A DNA stretch of 64,000 nucleotides, from assembly GCF_001870675.1 (NCBI RefSeq), contig NZ_MEHT01000007.1, forward strand, positions 186,001 to 250,000, in the 5' to 3' direction. Under the pieces are notes generated by a model. That model made no database searches, was not told the origin of the DNA, and was given only the letters and a program-made list of their open reading frames with translations. The DNA is from Roseinatronobacter thiooxidans. GTDB lineage: Bacteria > Pseudomonadota > Alphaproteobacteria > Rhodobacterales > Rhodobacteraceae. Positions 1-10,192 of this stretch are shown here, in pieces; position 1 is the first letter of the stretch; every line of letters begins with the position of its first letter. The position numbers were made by a program, and so were the translations under genes.

Positions 1-40
1 AAGATGGCAGTCAGATAATGGGCTGGCGCGGGAATTGCAA

Positions 41-934
41 TCAGCGCCCGCGCAATGCCCGCCTGCAAATCGCCCAGACCAGCAGCATGCCCAGCAGATC
101 AAGCCCCAGAAGCGGCAGGATTGTCTCTGTATCACTGGCCGAGAATGGCAGCCGGTACAGCGCCAGCCCGTCCAGCGCCTCGCCGGTGGTGAACAGCAAG
201 ATCGCAAACAAGTTATTGGCGAAATGCAGCCCCCACGCCATGCCGATGGACCCAGAGCGCGCGGTCAGATCCGCCATCAACAGGCCAAACGCCCCTGTCA
301 GGAACACAATCATCCAGACAGACCCGCCCATCTCCTCGGGTGCGTAATGCACCAGCCCGAAGATAACCGAAGGCAGCACCATCCAGACCCAGCGCGAGGC
401 AAAGCGCGCCGCCAGTTGTTGCTGCATATAGCCGCGAAACACCAGCTCTTCCGCCCCTGTCTGGATCAACAACCCCACAAGCGCGAGGGGCAGGAACATC
501 AGCCACACATTCCACGCAACGCCGCGTGTCAGATCCAGCGTTGCCAGAAACCAGATGATGCCGGGCAGCGCCACAAGCGCGAAAATCCCGAACCCCACAG
601 CAAAATCGCGCAACACGATGTCGCGCGGGCCAAACAGCGTGGCAACAGGGCGTTTATGCACCCAGCGCGCAGCCGCAAAAGCCCCCAGGGCCATGCCCAC
701 AAATGTCAGCAGCAACAGGATCAGCGATGCAGGCGTGCTGCCAGTGCCAATCGCGCCCAGCGCCTCTTCCAGCCGGCTGGCCCCAAGCGCCAGACCGATG
801 ACACCCGCCATCGCGCCCATCCACAGAATGTAGATGACGAAAAGCAGCACCAGCCCCAAAACCAGCCGCCACAGCTGCGGGCGCAGCCGCGCAGGGGCCA
901 CATAACGATCAAAAACAAGCGGCTTGAGCAACAT
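41..934 (-). CDS. CPBP-family intramembrane metalloprotease (CAAX protease-like)
   Basis: This is a polytopic membrane protein of about 297 residues. It carries the three CPBP/Abi signatures: EELVFRGYM near residues 162-170 (paired Glu plus Arg), FGLVHY near 196 and HFANN near 237. These residues form the metal-binding active site in the type II CAAX prenyl endopeptidase family. Bacterial members cleave or process membrane proteins, but the substrate here cannot be told. The frame is open further upstream; I chose the internal ATG at 934 because a hydrophobic N-terminus follows and the upstream residues look like non-coding translation. It is divergent from the cardiolipin synthase gene, with about 140 bp between them. 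Confidence 0.85.
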   Translation of the reverse strand: MLLKPLVFDRYVAPARLRPQLWRLVLGLVLLFVIYILWMGAMAGVIGLALGASRLEEALGAIGTGSTPASLILLLLTFVGMALGAFAAARWVHKRPVATLFGPRDIVLRDFAVGFGIFALVALPGIIWFLATLDLTRGVAWNVWLMFLPLALVGLLIQTGAEELVFRGYMQQQLAARFASRWVWMVLPSVIFGLVHYAPEEMGGSVWMIVFLTGAFGLLMADLTARSGSIGMAWGLHFANNLFAILLFTTGEALDGLALYRLPFSASDTETILPLLGLDLLGMLLVWAICRRALRGR

Positions 935-1071
935 GACACACCCCAAGGCATAAATGAATGACACTTGCCTTAAATAGCCTATGTCGCGGGGCTTCAAGCA
1001 TTTCTGATCTGCGTGCATGCGTGACTCTGCCCGCGCAACGTGACAGTTTGGCGCAAAGGCCATGACAAGGT

Positions 1072-2508
1072 ATGTCAACGATGGCAGGCGCAACGCTGGC
1101 TCTGGTAATTATATTGCAGGTGAGTTTCATCATCCGCGCGTTGCTGCGCGCGGGGTTGACCCCTTCTGCGCGGCTGGCTTGGGTGACGGTCATCTCGGCC
1201 CTGCCGGGTGTGGGGATCGCGGCCTATTTCCTGTTTGGCGAAATCCGGCTGGAACGGGCCAAGCGCGAACGCATGCGCGAGGTGCGCAACCAGTTGCTGG
1301 CCGCACAGGCCAGCAGCCCCGACCAGCCCCTGACCCTGCAAGGCCCCGCCATTCCCAGTTTCGCGGCGGGCCACGCCACCAGCGGGTTCATTCCCGTTGC
1401 AGGCAACCGCCTGACCCTTCTGCCCGAAGGGGATGCGATGATGGAGGATATGTTCACCGCCATCGACGCGGCGCAAGACCATGTGCATGTGCTGTTCTAC
1501 ATCTGGCTGCCTGACATAACAGGCACCCGCATGGCCGACAGCCTGTGCCGCGCCGCACGGCGCGGCGTGGCCTGCCGCGTGCTGGTCGATGATCACGGCG
1601 CGCGGCGCCTGATCCGCTCGCCCCTATGGCGGCAGATGCAGGGCGCGGGTGTTGCGCTGGAACGTGCCGCACCTGTGGGCAACCCGCTGGTCAGCCTGCT
1701 GTTCCGGCGTCTGGACCTGCGCAATCACCGCAAGATCGTGGTGGTCGATAACCGCATCAGCTGGGTTGGCAGCCGCAATTGCGCCGATGCCGCCTTTGCC
1801 ATCAAGCCCCGTTTCGCGCCTTGGGTGGATATCCTGATGCGGCTGGAAGGGCCGATTGTGCGCCAGCAACAGGCGGTGTTCCTGCATGACTGGATGACGC
1901 ATCACGCCGAAGACCTGAGCGCGCTGTTGAGCACCGACGCGCCAGATCCGAATGCAGGGCCGGTGATTGCGCAAGTCATCGCCTCCGGGCCGGATGACGT
2001 CTATACCACCCCGTCCGACGCGATGCGCGCCATGATCTATGCGGCCACCGACCATCTGTTCCTGACCACCCCCTATTATGTGCCCGACCAAGCCTTGCAC
2101 ACAGCGCTATGTTCCGCAGCCGAACGCGGGGTGCGGGTGGACCTGATCCTGCCTGCGCGCAATGACAGCCTGATTGTGGGCGCAGCCAGCGAAAGCCTGT
2201 ATCCTGACCTGCTGCGCGCAGGGGTGCGCATTCACTTGTTCAAGGAAGGCTTGATCCATTCCAAGATCGTCACGGTTGACGGGCTGTTCGGCATGATCGG
2301 CACCGCCAATCTGGACCACCGCAGCTTTGACCTGAACTACGAAAATTCGCTGATGTTCCAATCCACCCAGGTCATCGCCGCGCTGGATGCCCGCCAGCAC
2401 AGCTATATCGCGCGCGCCCGCACCCTTGAAGGGGATGAGGTGCAGCGCTGGTCCGCCCTGCGCCGGTTGCGCAACAACACAGTGGCGCTGGCCTCGCCGC
2501 TTTTATAA
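1072..2508 (+). CDS. cls: Cardiolipin synthase (phospholipase D family)
   Basis: The 478-residue protein condenses phosphatidylglycerol (or a related donor) to cardiolipin at the inner membrane. Two N-terminal hydrophobic segments are followed by two HKD motifs, NHRKIVVVD near residue 217 and HSKIVTVDG near 396, each followed by the G-S/T-x-N signature (VGSRN, IGTANLDHRS). Length and architecture match ClsA-type enzymes. A second ATG at 1081 is better spaced from the AAGG at 1067-1070 and may be the true start. A second phospholipase-D gene of the same broad family lies at 35996-37288. Confidence 0.9.
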   Translation: MSTMAGATLALVIILQVSFIIRALLRAGLTPSARLAWVTVISALPGVGIAAYFLFGEIRLERAKRERMREVRNQLLAAQASSPDQPLTLQGPAIPSFAAGHATSGFIPVAGNRLTLLPEGDAMMEDMFTAIDAAQDHVHVLFYIWLPDITGTRMADSLCRAARRGVACRVLVDDHGARRLIRSPLWRQMQGAGVALERAAPVGNPLVSLLFRRLDLRNHRKIVVVDNRISWVGSRNCADAAFAIKPRFAPWVDILMRLEGPIVRQQQAVFLHDWMTHHAEDLSALLSTDAPDPNAGPVIAQVIASGPDDVYTTPSDAMRAMIYAATDHLFLTTPYYVPDQALHTALCSAAERGVRVDLILPARNDSLIVGAASESLYPDLLRAGVRIHLFKEGLIHSKIVTVDGLFGMIGTANLDHRSFDLNYENSLMFQSTQVIAALDARQHSYIARARTLEGDEVQRWSALRRLRNNTVALASPLL

Positions 2509-2593
2509 GCGCGCCCCTCTACCGTTGTGCCATCTTGTCATTGCAAAAGTGCTGGGCTATGCGTCAATCCTGAACATGTGAAGGTTATACCAC

Positions 2594-3790
2594 ATGAGCC
2601 TGACCGCCCAGACGCCGACTGCCGAACGCACCACATGGCTTGTGTTGCTGGCAATCAGCCTGTGTCACATGATCAATGACATCATGCAAAGCCTGCTGGC
2701 CGCGATCTATCCGCTGCTGGCGTTGGAATTTGACCTGAGTTTCTGGCAGATCGGGATGATGACCTTTGCCTTTCAGGTCACCGCATCCTTGTTGCAACCG
2801 CTGGTTGGCCTTGTCACCGACCGCCGCCCCATGCCGCAATCGCTGCCCATTGGCATGGGGTCCACGCTGTGCGGGCTGATCCTGCTGGCCTATGCCGACA
2901 GCTATGGCGGGCTGCTGACAGGGGCCATGCTGATCGGCATCGGCTCGGCGGTGTTTCACCCGGAATCAAGCCGCATCGCGCGGCTTGCCTCTGGCGGCAA
3001 ATTCGGCACCGCGCAATCGCTGTTTCAGGTGGGCGGCAATTTCGGCGCGGCCCTTGGCCCTTTGCTGGCCGCGTTCATTGTTGTGCCCTTGGGGCGGCCA
3101 AGTGTGGCGGCGTTTGCCATTATGGCGCTGGTGGGCATGGTCATCCTGAACCGCGTGGGGCTGTGGTATGGCACGCTGACCCGCGCCAGCGCAGGCAAGG
3201 GCCGGCTCACCCAGACACATGGACTGGCGCGCAACCGCGTGATCTGGGCGATTGTGGTGCTGGCCATCCTGACCTTCAGCAAGAACGCCTATACGGCCAG
3301 CATTTCCAGCTATTACACGTTTTTCCTGATCGAGCGGTTCGATCTGGGCATCGTGCCTGCGCAGCAGATGCTGTTCCTGTTTCTTGCCGCCTCTGCGGCA
3401 GGGGTCATGCTGGGCGGACTGATTGGCGACCGCTTCGGCCCGCTGGTGGTGATCTGGGCCTCGATTCTGGGCGTGCTGCCCTTCACACTGATGCTGCCTT
3501 ATGTGGGGCTTGGGGCAACGGCGGTGCTGTCGGTCATCATCGGGGTCATCATCGCCTCGGCCTTTCCGGCCATTGTGGTCTATGCCCAAACCCTGCTGCC
3601 CGGGCGCGTGGGGCTGGTGGCGGGCATCTTTTTCGGCTTTGCCTTTGGCATGGGCGGAATCGCGGCAGCGGTCTTGGGGGTATTGGCCGATTCCCGTGGC
3701 ATTGCATGGGTCTATCAGGCCTGCGCCTTTCTGCCGCTTCTGGGGCTGTTTACCATTTTCCTGCCGCGCCAATCCGCCCTCGGGTCTTGA
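2594..3790 (+). CDS. fsr: MFS transporter, Fsr (fosmidomycin resistance) type
   Basis: This is a 398-residue, twelve-helix major facilitator protein. The N-terminal helix with CHMINDIMQS, the following SLLAAIYPLL and the segment GSAVFHPESSRIAR match the Fsr subfamily, which exports fosmidomycin and probably other small molecules. No drug-resistance phenotype can be inferred from sequence alone. The gene stands alone, about 85 bp after cls, with an AAGG ribosome-binding site before the ATG. It is followed by tRNA-Gly. Confidence 0.85.
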   Translation: MSLTAQTPTAERTTWLVLLAISLCHMINDIMQSLLAAIYPLLALEFDLSFWQIGMMTFAFQVTASLLQPLVGLVTDRRPMPQSLPIGMGSTLCGLILLAYADSYGGLLTGAMLIGIGSAVFHPESSRIARLASGGKFGTAQSLFQVGGNFGAALGPLLAAFIVVPLGRPSVAAFAIMALVGMVILNRVGLWYGTLTRASAGKGRLTQTHGLARNRVIWAIVVLAILTFSKNAYTASISSYYTFFLIERFDLGIVPAQQMLFLFLAASAAGVMLGGLIGDRFGPLVVIWASILGVLPFTLMLPYVGLGATAVLSVIIGVIIASAFPAIVVYAQTLLPGRVGLVAGIFFGFAFGMGGIAAAVLGVLADSRGIAWVYQACAFLPLLGLFTIFLPRQSALGS

Positions 3791-3825
3791 CCCGCGCGCA
3801 GGCGGCTGCTACGTCCTGCAGAAGC

Positions 3826-3899
3826 GCGGGCGTTGTGTAATGGTAAGACCTCAGCCTTCCAAGCTGATGACGCGGGTTCGATTCCCGCCGCCCGCTCCA
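3826..3899 (+). tRNA. tRNA-Gly (anticodon TCC)
   Basis: The acceptor stem pairs GCGGGCG (3826-3832) with CGCCCGC (3889-3895), followed by discriminator T and an encoded CCA (3897-3899). The anticodon loop CTTCCAA (3856-3862) gives anticodon TCC at 3858-3860, and the T arm is GCGGG-TTCGATT-CCCGC. The total is 74 nt with no intron. Confidence 0.97.
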
Positions 3900-3963
3900 G
3901 AATCTCTTGCATCCTGCTCTATTTGCCTTTCTGCTGCATGGGTCAGCATGAGAGGGTCCGCGT

Positions 3964-4863
3964 ATGAGTTCAATTCCAATGCCACTCAACGGGAAGGTAA
4001 CAGCCTTCCTCAACCAGCACGCCCCCGAAGAAATACGCCGCACGGTCGAGCAGGCGCGCAAACGCGACACGCTGGCCGGCAGCTACCCCTATGACCGCTG
4101 GATGAACAAATCCGACTATCAAGACGCCCTCACCCCGCTGCAATTCGAACTGGCCAAACTTCAGCACTGGCTGGCCGAGACGCAGCAACGCGTCATCGTC
4201 ATCTTCGAGGGGCGCGACACGGCCGGTAAATCCGGCGCGATCAACCGCATCACCGAAGTCACCAATCCCCGCACTGTCCGGGTGGAAGCCTTGCCAAAAC
4301 CCACCGACCGCCAGCTGCGCGAATGGTTTTTCCAGCGCTATGTCGAACGCCTGCCTGCGGGGGGCGAAATGGTGCTGTTTGACCGCTCGTGGTACAACCG
4401 CGCCGTGATTGAACATGTCTTCGGCTTCTGCACCCCCGAGCAGCGCGCGCGATTCTTTCAGCAAGTGCCGGAATTTGAACGCATGCTGGTGGGCGACGGT
4501 GTGCATCTGGTCAAGATCTGGCTGAATGTCTCGCGCGCCGAACAATTGCGCCGCCTGCTGGCGCGCGAAGGCAACCCGATGCGCCATTGGAAACTCTCGC
4601 GCATCGATATCGAGGGGTTGGGCAAATGGGACAGCTACACCCATGCCATCGCCCAGACATTCGAGCGCACCCATACCACGCATGCCCCCTGGACAGTCAT
4701 CCGCGCGGAAGACAAGTATCGCGCGCGGCTGGCTGTCTTGCTGCACCTGCTGGGCACCCTGCCCTATGCGCTGAAAGAGCCCGCCAACATCCCCGCGCCC
4801 GACCCGAACATCTGCGGCACGCCCGCCATCTGGGACGCCGAGTTATGGGATGATGGCACCTGA
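3964..4863 (+). CDS. ppk2: Polyphosphate kinase 2 family protein
   Basis: The 299-residue protein transfers phosphate between polyphosphate and nucleoside di- or monophosphates. It shows the PPK2 P-loop FEGRDTAGKSG (residues ~81-91), the lid/Walker-B-like FDRSWYNRA (~139-147) and the downstream KIWLNVSRAEQ. Single-domain length and motif spacing fit class I PPK2 enzymes; the preferred nucleotide cannot be read from the sequence. The ATG at 3964 follows a GAGAGGG ribosome-binding site. It sits alone between tRNA-Gly and the ABC transporter genes. Confidence 0.92.
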   Translation: MSSIPMPLNGKVTAFLNQHAPEEIRRTVEQARKRDTLAGSYPYDRWMNKSDYQDALTPLQFELAKLQHWLAETQQRVIVIFEGRDTAGKSGAINRITEVTNPRTVRVEALPKPTDRQLREWFFQRYVERLPAGGEMVLFDRSWYNRAVIEHVFGFCTPEQRARFFQQVPEFERMLVGDGVHLVKIWLNVSRAEQLRRLLAREGNPMRHWKLSRIDIEGLGKWDSYTHAIAQTFERTHTTHAPWTVIRAEDKYRARLAVLLHLLGTLPYALKEPANIPAPDPNICGTPAIWDAELWDDGT

Positions 4864-4991
4864 CGGCCCCATTTTCTTGCGCCAAATACTCTCGGGGGGG
4901 GCCATGCCATGCATGGCGGGGGGCAGACAGCCCCCCAACACCGCTGGAAATCGCACCGCGCACGCCTAAACTGTGCAACACAGGAGGCTTC

Positions 4992-5656
<665 letters not shown>

Positions 5657-5660
<4 letters not shown>

Positions 5661-8044
5661 CGCGCGCGGCCCTTCTCGCGCTCATCTCACATTGGTGGCG
5701 CAATCCCTTGCAACTGGTCATGTTGCTGGTGGGGCTGGCGCTGGCAACCGCGCTGTGGTCCGGTGTGCAGGCCCTGAATGCCGAGGCCCGCGCGGCCTAT
5801 AGCACCGCCGAGGGGCTGTTGTCGGATGGCGGCACCGCGCGTCTGGAACACGCCTCTGGCCAGATGGATCAGGCCGAATTCGCCCGCCTGCGCCGCGCGG
5901 GCTGGCATGTCTCGCCTGTGATCGAGGGGCGCGCGGCTTTGGGCACAGGCCGCGTCACGGTTCTGGGGATCGACCCGCTCAGCACCGAGGCAGGCATGGG
6001 CGCGGCCCTTGCCGCGTCTGATCTGGAGGGGTTTTTCAACGGGCTTGGCTATGCCCACCCCCAGACGCTTGCAGAAATCGGCCCCACAGACCAGCCCTTG
6101 CGCGCCACGCAGGCCGTGCCGGTCGGCACAGTCCTGTTCGACATCGCAACTGCGCAAACCCTGTTGGGCGCTGATGGCTGGATCACCCGCCTTAGCCTTG
6201 CGGCCAGCCAACCCGACGGGCTGCAACCGCTGGAAACGCTTGCCCCCGGGCTGCGCCTGATTGCCCCTGATGACGGGGCAGAGCTTGCGGGCCTGACCGA
6301 CAGTTTCCATCTGAACCTGACAGCCTTTGGCCTGCTGGCCTTTGCAGTGGGGCTGTTCATTGTGCATTCTGCGGTTGGGCTGGCCTTCGAGCAGCGCCGC
6401 GCCATGTTTCGCACCCTGCGCGCCCTTGGCCTGCCGCTGCGCCATCTGACCGCCTGCCTTGCAGGCGAAATGGTGCTGTTCGCGCTGGTCGCAGGGGCTG
6501 CGGGGCTTGCCATGGGCTATCTGCTGGCCGCCGCCCTGCTGCCCGACGTCGCGCTGACGTTGCGCGGGCTTTACGGCGCGCCGGTTCCCGGCCGCCTGCA
6601 ATTCGACCCGCTCTGGGCGCTGGCGGGCCTGGGTATGACGCTGGCAGGCACCGCGCTGGCAGGCGCACAGGCGCTGTGGCGGCTGTGGCATATGCCTGTG
6701 CTTGCCCCCGCGCAGCCCCGCGCATGGGCGCATGCCAGCGCGCGCATGATGCGCCTGCAAGGCGCGGCGGCGCTGGCGCTGGCAGGGCTGGCGGGTGTCC
6801 TTGCCCTGACCGGCAGCGGGCTTGTCGCCGGATTTTCCCTGCTGGCCGCAACTCTGCTTGCAGCCGCGCTGGCCGTGCCGCTGGTGCTGTCTGCCCTGCT
6901 GGCCGTGGCTGAACGCATGGCCCGCGGGCCTGTGGCGCAATGGTTCTGGGCCGACAGCCGCCAGAACCTGCCACGCCTGTCGCTGGCACTTATGGCGCTG
7001 ATGCTGGCTCTTTCGGCCAATATCGGGGTGGGCACAATGGTCGCAAGTTTCCGCGCGACCTTTATCGACTGGCTGGACCTGCGCCTTGTGGCCGAGGTGA
7101 ATGTCCTGCCCCGCAGCCCGTCCGAGGCCGAAGCCCTGCATGCTTTCCTCACCCCGCGCGCCGATGCCATCCTGCCCATGCAGCGCATTGACGCAACACT
7201 TGGCGGCCAGCCCGCACAGGTCTACGCGATGAAAGACCACGCCACCTTCCGCGACAACTGGCCCCTGATCGCCCCTGTGGCCAATGTCTGGGACAGGCTG
7301 GCGGCAGGCGATGGTGTGCTGGTCAATGAGCAACTCTACCGCCGTGCCGGGCTACGACCCGGCACCTCGACGCTGGACTTGCCGGGCATTGGTCCCCTGC
7401 CGGTTCTGGGGGCCTACCCCGATTACGGCAACCCGCTGGCGCAGGCTGTGCTGTCGCAAGAGCGCTTTATCGCGGCCTACCCCGACACCCCCATCCGCCA
7501 ATTCGCCCTCCGCACCTCGGACGCCCCTGCCCTGATCGCCGCCCTTCAGGATGATTTCGGCCTGCCAGCCACCCAGATCACCGATCAGGCGCAGGCCAAG
7601 GCGCTGTCGCTCAGCATATTCGAGCGGACCTTCCTGATCACCCGCGCGCTGAATGTCCTGACGCTGTCGGTTGCGGCGCTGGCACTGTTTGCAGCCCTTG
7701 TCACCCTGTCGGGCATGCGGCTGGCGCAGCTGGCCCCGCTTTGGGCGCTGGGGCTGACGCCGCGGCATCTGGCCGCGCTGGAACTGGCGCGCGCGCTGGT
7801 GCTTGGCCTGCTGACGATGGTCTTTGCCCTGCCTGTGGGGGTGTTGCTGGCACAAGTGCTGCTGTCGGTCATCAATGTGCAGGCTTTTGGCTGGCGCTTG
7901 CCCATGCAGGTCTTTCCCGCCGATTGGGCGCGGCTGGGCCTATGGGCCAGTGTGGCCGTACTGGCCGCAGCCGCTGTGCCCGCGCTGCGGCTGTGGCGTA
8001 AGGGGGCTGCGCAATTGCTGCGCGTCTTTGCGTATGAACGCTAG
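5657..8044 (+). CDS. ABC transporter permease with two FtsX domains
   Basis: This large permease (about 795 residues) has an N-terminal membrane anchor, a periplasmic region, FtsX-type helices near residues 220-330, a central helical block, a second periplasmic region and a terminal FtsX helix set. The layout resembles the fused permeases of the LolCDE/YbbAP type, which move lipids or envelope molecules rather than soluble nutrients. The ATG at 5657 overlaps the ATPase stop. No lipoprotein or HlyD-like partner is adjacent, so the substrate is unknown. Confidence 0.85.
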
Positions 8045-8104
8045 CTGTGCCATCCCGCGCGCGCTGGTGCGCGGCTTGCCGCTCGGCACGCATTCCCCCT
8101 ATCA

Positions 8105-8611
8105 TCACGTTCCATGTGCCCGCATCATGGCGTTGATCTCTTTGATATGAAACGCCAGCATTGCATTTGCCTCGATGGACTGGCTGGCATTGCGGGCCTG
8201 TTCATAGCCTTCAAGCACATGTCTTTCGCCCTCTGCGACGCGGTCCATCACATCGTCATCCACATCTTCAAACCATGACCGGATTTCGATGAGAGAGCTG
8301 TTGACCGTTCCGAAAAATGACCCGTCCTTGTCGGGGTTGCGCCCTGATTTGCGCAAATACTCGGCCAGTTCGCGTTCATGCTTTTTATGGGTTGCAAGAA
8401 ACGTGTCGGACACAGGTTTGAACTCCGGCTCTGCTTTTTGCGAGAATTTCTCAAATCCCGCGATGGTATCAAGCACGCGGGTATGCACCTCTGCGATCTT
8501 GTCCAGCGGGTCATCGCCCGGGCCTTCCTGTGTGGCAGGCACCGTTTCGATGGGGTCACCGGCAGTCGGGGCCACTTTCGGGTTCAGATGTTTAATGTCT
8601 TTGGGGTCCAT
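8105..8611 (-). CDS. DUF2383-like predicted four-helix-bundle stress protein
   Basis: The 168-residue, acidic, soluble protein has a disordered N-terminus and then a helical domain (from ~residue 40) with regular charged heptads. The domain resembles the PA2169/DUF2383 family. No catalytic motif is visible. Family members often occur among general stress genes, which agrees with its place beside phyR-nepR-ecfG. It lies downstream of the DUF1328 gene but is separated from it by a hairpin terminator (8639-8668), and I found no EcfG promoter of its own. Confidence 0.65.
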   Translation of the reverse strand: MDPKDIKHLNPKVAPTAGDPIETVPATQEGPGDDPLDKIAEVHTRVLDTIAGFEKFSQKAEPEFKPVSDTFLATHKKHERELAEYLRKSGRNPDKDGSFFGTVNSSLIEIRSWFEDVDDDVMDRVAEGERHVLEGYEQARNASQSIEANAMLAFHIKEINAMMRAHGT

Positions 8612-8638
8612 GAGTTGGCCTTTCGCTGTAGAAACGTG

Positions 8639-8668
8639 AAAAAGCCGGTCCCGCAGAACCGGCTTTTT
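8639..8668 (-). terminator. Rho-independent terminator between DUF1328 and DUF2383 genes
   Basis: An 11-bp perfect inverted repeat (8639-8649 with 8658-8668) encloses an 8-nt loop. The A/T ends give a U run on either strand. It lies directly downstream of the DUF1328 stop on the minus strand. Confidence 0.8.
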
Positions 8669-8676
8669 GGGTTATG

Positions 8677-8850
8677 TCACATCGGCGGTTGCCCTCGGAC
8701 TGCGCGCGCGATCATTGCGACCACGAACAGCACAAGGAACACAACGAACAGAATTTGCGCAATCGATGATGCCGCACCCGCGATACCGGAGAATCCAAGT
8801 GCCGCAGCAACCAGAGCAACGATCAGAAAAGTAAGAGCCCAGCCTAGCAT
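8677..8850 (-). CDS. DUF1328 small membrane protein
   Basis: The 57-residue protein is almost entirely two hydrophobic helices starting [19 protein letters not shown], the hallmark of DUF1328 (YtjA-like). Function is unknown; it is a common stress-associated inner membrane protein in proteobacteria. The ATG at 8850 follows AAAGGAAACACC. An exact EcfG promoter lies about 50 nt upstream (8897-8922), placing it in the general stress regulon by inference. Confidence 0.9.
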   Translation of the reverse strand: MLGWALTFLIVALVAAALGFSGIAGAASSIAQILFVVFLVLFVVAMIARAVRGQPPM

Positions 8851-8896
8851 GGTGTTTCCTTTCAATGTGCGTCGCATCTGCGACCATTGAAAGAAG

Positions 8897-8922
8897 AACG
8901 ACTTGCCCGCCCCCTCGGTTCC
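8897..8922 (-). promoter_or_regulatory. EcfG-type promoter for the DUF1328 gene
   Basis: On the minus strand GGAAC (8922-8918) is separated by exactly 17 nt from CGTT (8900-8897), a full match to the alphaproteobacterial EcfG consensus. The predicted start of transcription is about 40 nt before the ATG at 8850. Confidence 0.85.
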
Positions 8923-8956
8923 GTCCGCGCACAAACGGGTGTAGTGCAGCGCCCAT

Positions 8957-8983
8957 AAAAAAGGCCCGGCATTGCCGGGCCTT
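8957..8983 (-). terminator. Rho-independent terminator of phyR
   Basis: A 10-bp perfect stem (8961-8970 with 8974-8983) has a 3-nt loop and is followed on the minus strand by a run of six T. It sits 20 nt after the phyR stop codon. Confidence 0.9.
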
Positions 8984-9003
8984 CTTCGTGCGGGGGTTAA
9001 AAT

Positions 9004-9798
9004 TCAGGCATTCAGCGTCTGGGTGGAGGCAAAGAACATCGCTTGCGACACAGCAGAGCGCACCTGCTCTTCCTCGAAGGGTTTGGTGATCAGGAATGCC
9101 GGTTCCGGCTTGTCGCCAGTCAACAGGCGTTCGGGATAGGCGGTGATGAAGATCACAGGAATATCAGGGTATTGCGCCAACAGCTCGGTCACGGCTTCAA
9201 CCCCGGAAGAGCTGTCCGCCAGATGGATATCTGCCAATATCAGATCAGGGCGTTCGCGTTTGCCCAAAGCAACCGCTTCTGTATGGGTGCGCGCGATGCC
9301 TGTCACATTATGGCCCATTTCGGCAACAATGCTTTTGATGTCCAGCGCGATCAGCGGCTCATCCTCGATGATCTGGATATGCCCTTGCACGGATTTCGAC
9401 ATTTCGTGATAGGCGATGGCGATCAGTTCCTGCGCCTCGGCCACGGGCACCTGAATAATCTGGGCAATCTGGTCATAGGACAAATCTTCAAGCGAGCGCA
9501 GCAGCAACGCCTCGCGCGTGTTTGGGGTCAGTTCGGCCAGCAATGATTGCGCGCGCGCCTCGATCCCCTCGACAGGGTCAAGGCCGACGGGCGCGCCTGT
9601 GGTCTGCCAGACTGTATGAAATGCCTGAAACAGCGCCAGTTTGGGGGATAACGCATCATCCAGCAGACTGCGATCTTGCAAGATTGCTTCCAGCGTTGCG
9701 GCTGCGTAACTGTCACCCGATTGCTGTGATCCGGTCAGGGCGCGCGCATACCGGCGCAGATAGGGCAGTTGTTTTGCAATCTGCAAAGATGTTGACAT
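9004..9798 (-). CDS. phyR: General stress response anti-anti-sigma regulator PhyR
   Basis: The 264-residue protein has an N-terminal ECF-sigma-like output domain (residues ~5-130, with LPYLRRYARALTG and a sigma-4-like segment LEDLSYDQIAQ) and a C-terminal receiver domain (~140-260) with IEDEPL, the phospho-acceptor Asp in LILADIHLAD, ITAYPE and the KPF lysine. When phosphorylated, PhyR captures NepR and frees EcfG. The ATG at 9798 follows GGGAGA; the frame is open further upstream but that part does not look coding. It is divergent from nepR-ecfG, as in most alphaproteobacteria. Confidence 0.96.
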   Translation of the reverse strand: MSTSLQIAKQLPYLRRYARALTGSQQSGDSYAAATLEAILQDRSLLDDALSPKLALFQAFHTVWQTTGAPVGLDPVEGIEARAQSLLAELTPNTREALLLRSLEDLSYDQIAQIIQVPVAEAQELIAIAYHEMSKSVQGHIQIIEDEPLIALDIKSIVAEMGHNVTGIARTHTEAVALGKRERPDLILADIHLADSSSGVEAVTELLAQYPDIPVIFITAYPERLLTGDKPEPAFLITKPFEEEQVRSAVSQAMFFASTQTLNA

Positions 9799-9893
9799 GT
9801 TCTCTCCCAAGGGTGTGTGCATGAAGTAGTACCATCTTTTCATGTGACAATCAGGGAATTCTGACGTCTTCGGGTAACCATTTAATGTTTCAA

Positions 9894-9919
9894 GGAACCA
9901 AAACACATAACTCTGCGTT
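9894..9919 (+). promoter_or_regulatory. EcfG-type promoter of nepR-ecfG
   Basis: GGAAC (9894-9898), 17 nt, CGTT (9916-9919) is an exact EcfG consensus about 85 nt upstream of the nepR ATG. It implies autoregulation of the stress sigma factor operon. Confidence 0.88.
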
Positions 9920-9926
9920 TGGTTCC
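9902..9926 (-). promoter_or_regulatory. Probable EcfG-type promoter of phyR
   Basis: On the minus strand GGAAC (9926-9922) is followed after 16 nt by TGTT (9905-9902), one mismatch from consensus. It overlaps the nepR promoter within the inverted repeat formed by GGAACCAAA and TTTGGTTCC. Confidence 0.55.
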
Positions 9927-10003
9927 CTGATGCAGCCATGAGCGCTGCCTTGCGCATCCGGCAGGATCATGTCAGGTTTAGAGAAGTTGGAGCCTTTGGC
10001 GAA

Positions 10004-10192
10004 ATGATGATAATGAGTGGTAAGGACGACCCCGATTCCAATGCGATTTCGCCATCGGTGGCGCAACAAATCGATGAGAACCTGAAACGGCTTTACTCCG
10101 ACACCACGTCCGAAGCCCTGCCCCCTAGCCTGACTTCCCTTCTGAATGCGCTGCGAGAGAAAGACGCTCAGAAAAAGTCAGGTGACGAATGA
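10004..10192 (+). CDS. nepR: Anti-sigma factor NepR
   Basis: The small acidic protein (62 residues from the ATG at 10004) has the NepR core QQIDENLKRLYSDTTSEALP followed by LTSLLNALRE. NepR binds and holds EcfG until phosphorylated PhyR displaces it. A GGAG about 11 nt upstream supports this start; nearby in-frame ATGs at 10007 and 10013 are alternatives. The stop overlaps the ecfG start (ATGA), coupling anti-sigma and sigma synthesis. A second NepR-like gene lies at 35860. Confidence 0.94.
   Translation: MMIMSGKDDPDSNAISPSVAQQIDENLKRLYSDTTSEALPPSLTSLLNALREKDAQKKSGDE

Noticed and set aside
5687-7333. A 548-codon open frame on the minus strand inside the ABC permease gene
   Set aside because: It is Gln/Arg/Cys-rich with no domain motifs and lies opposite a gene with clear membrane helices and operon overlap.
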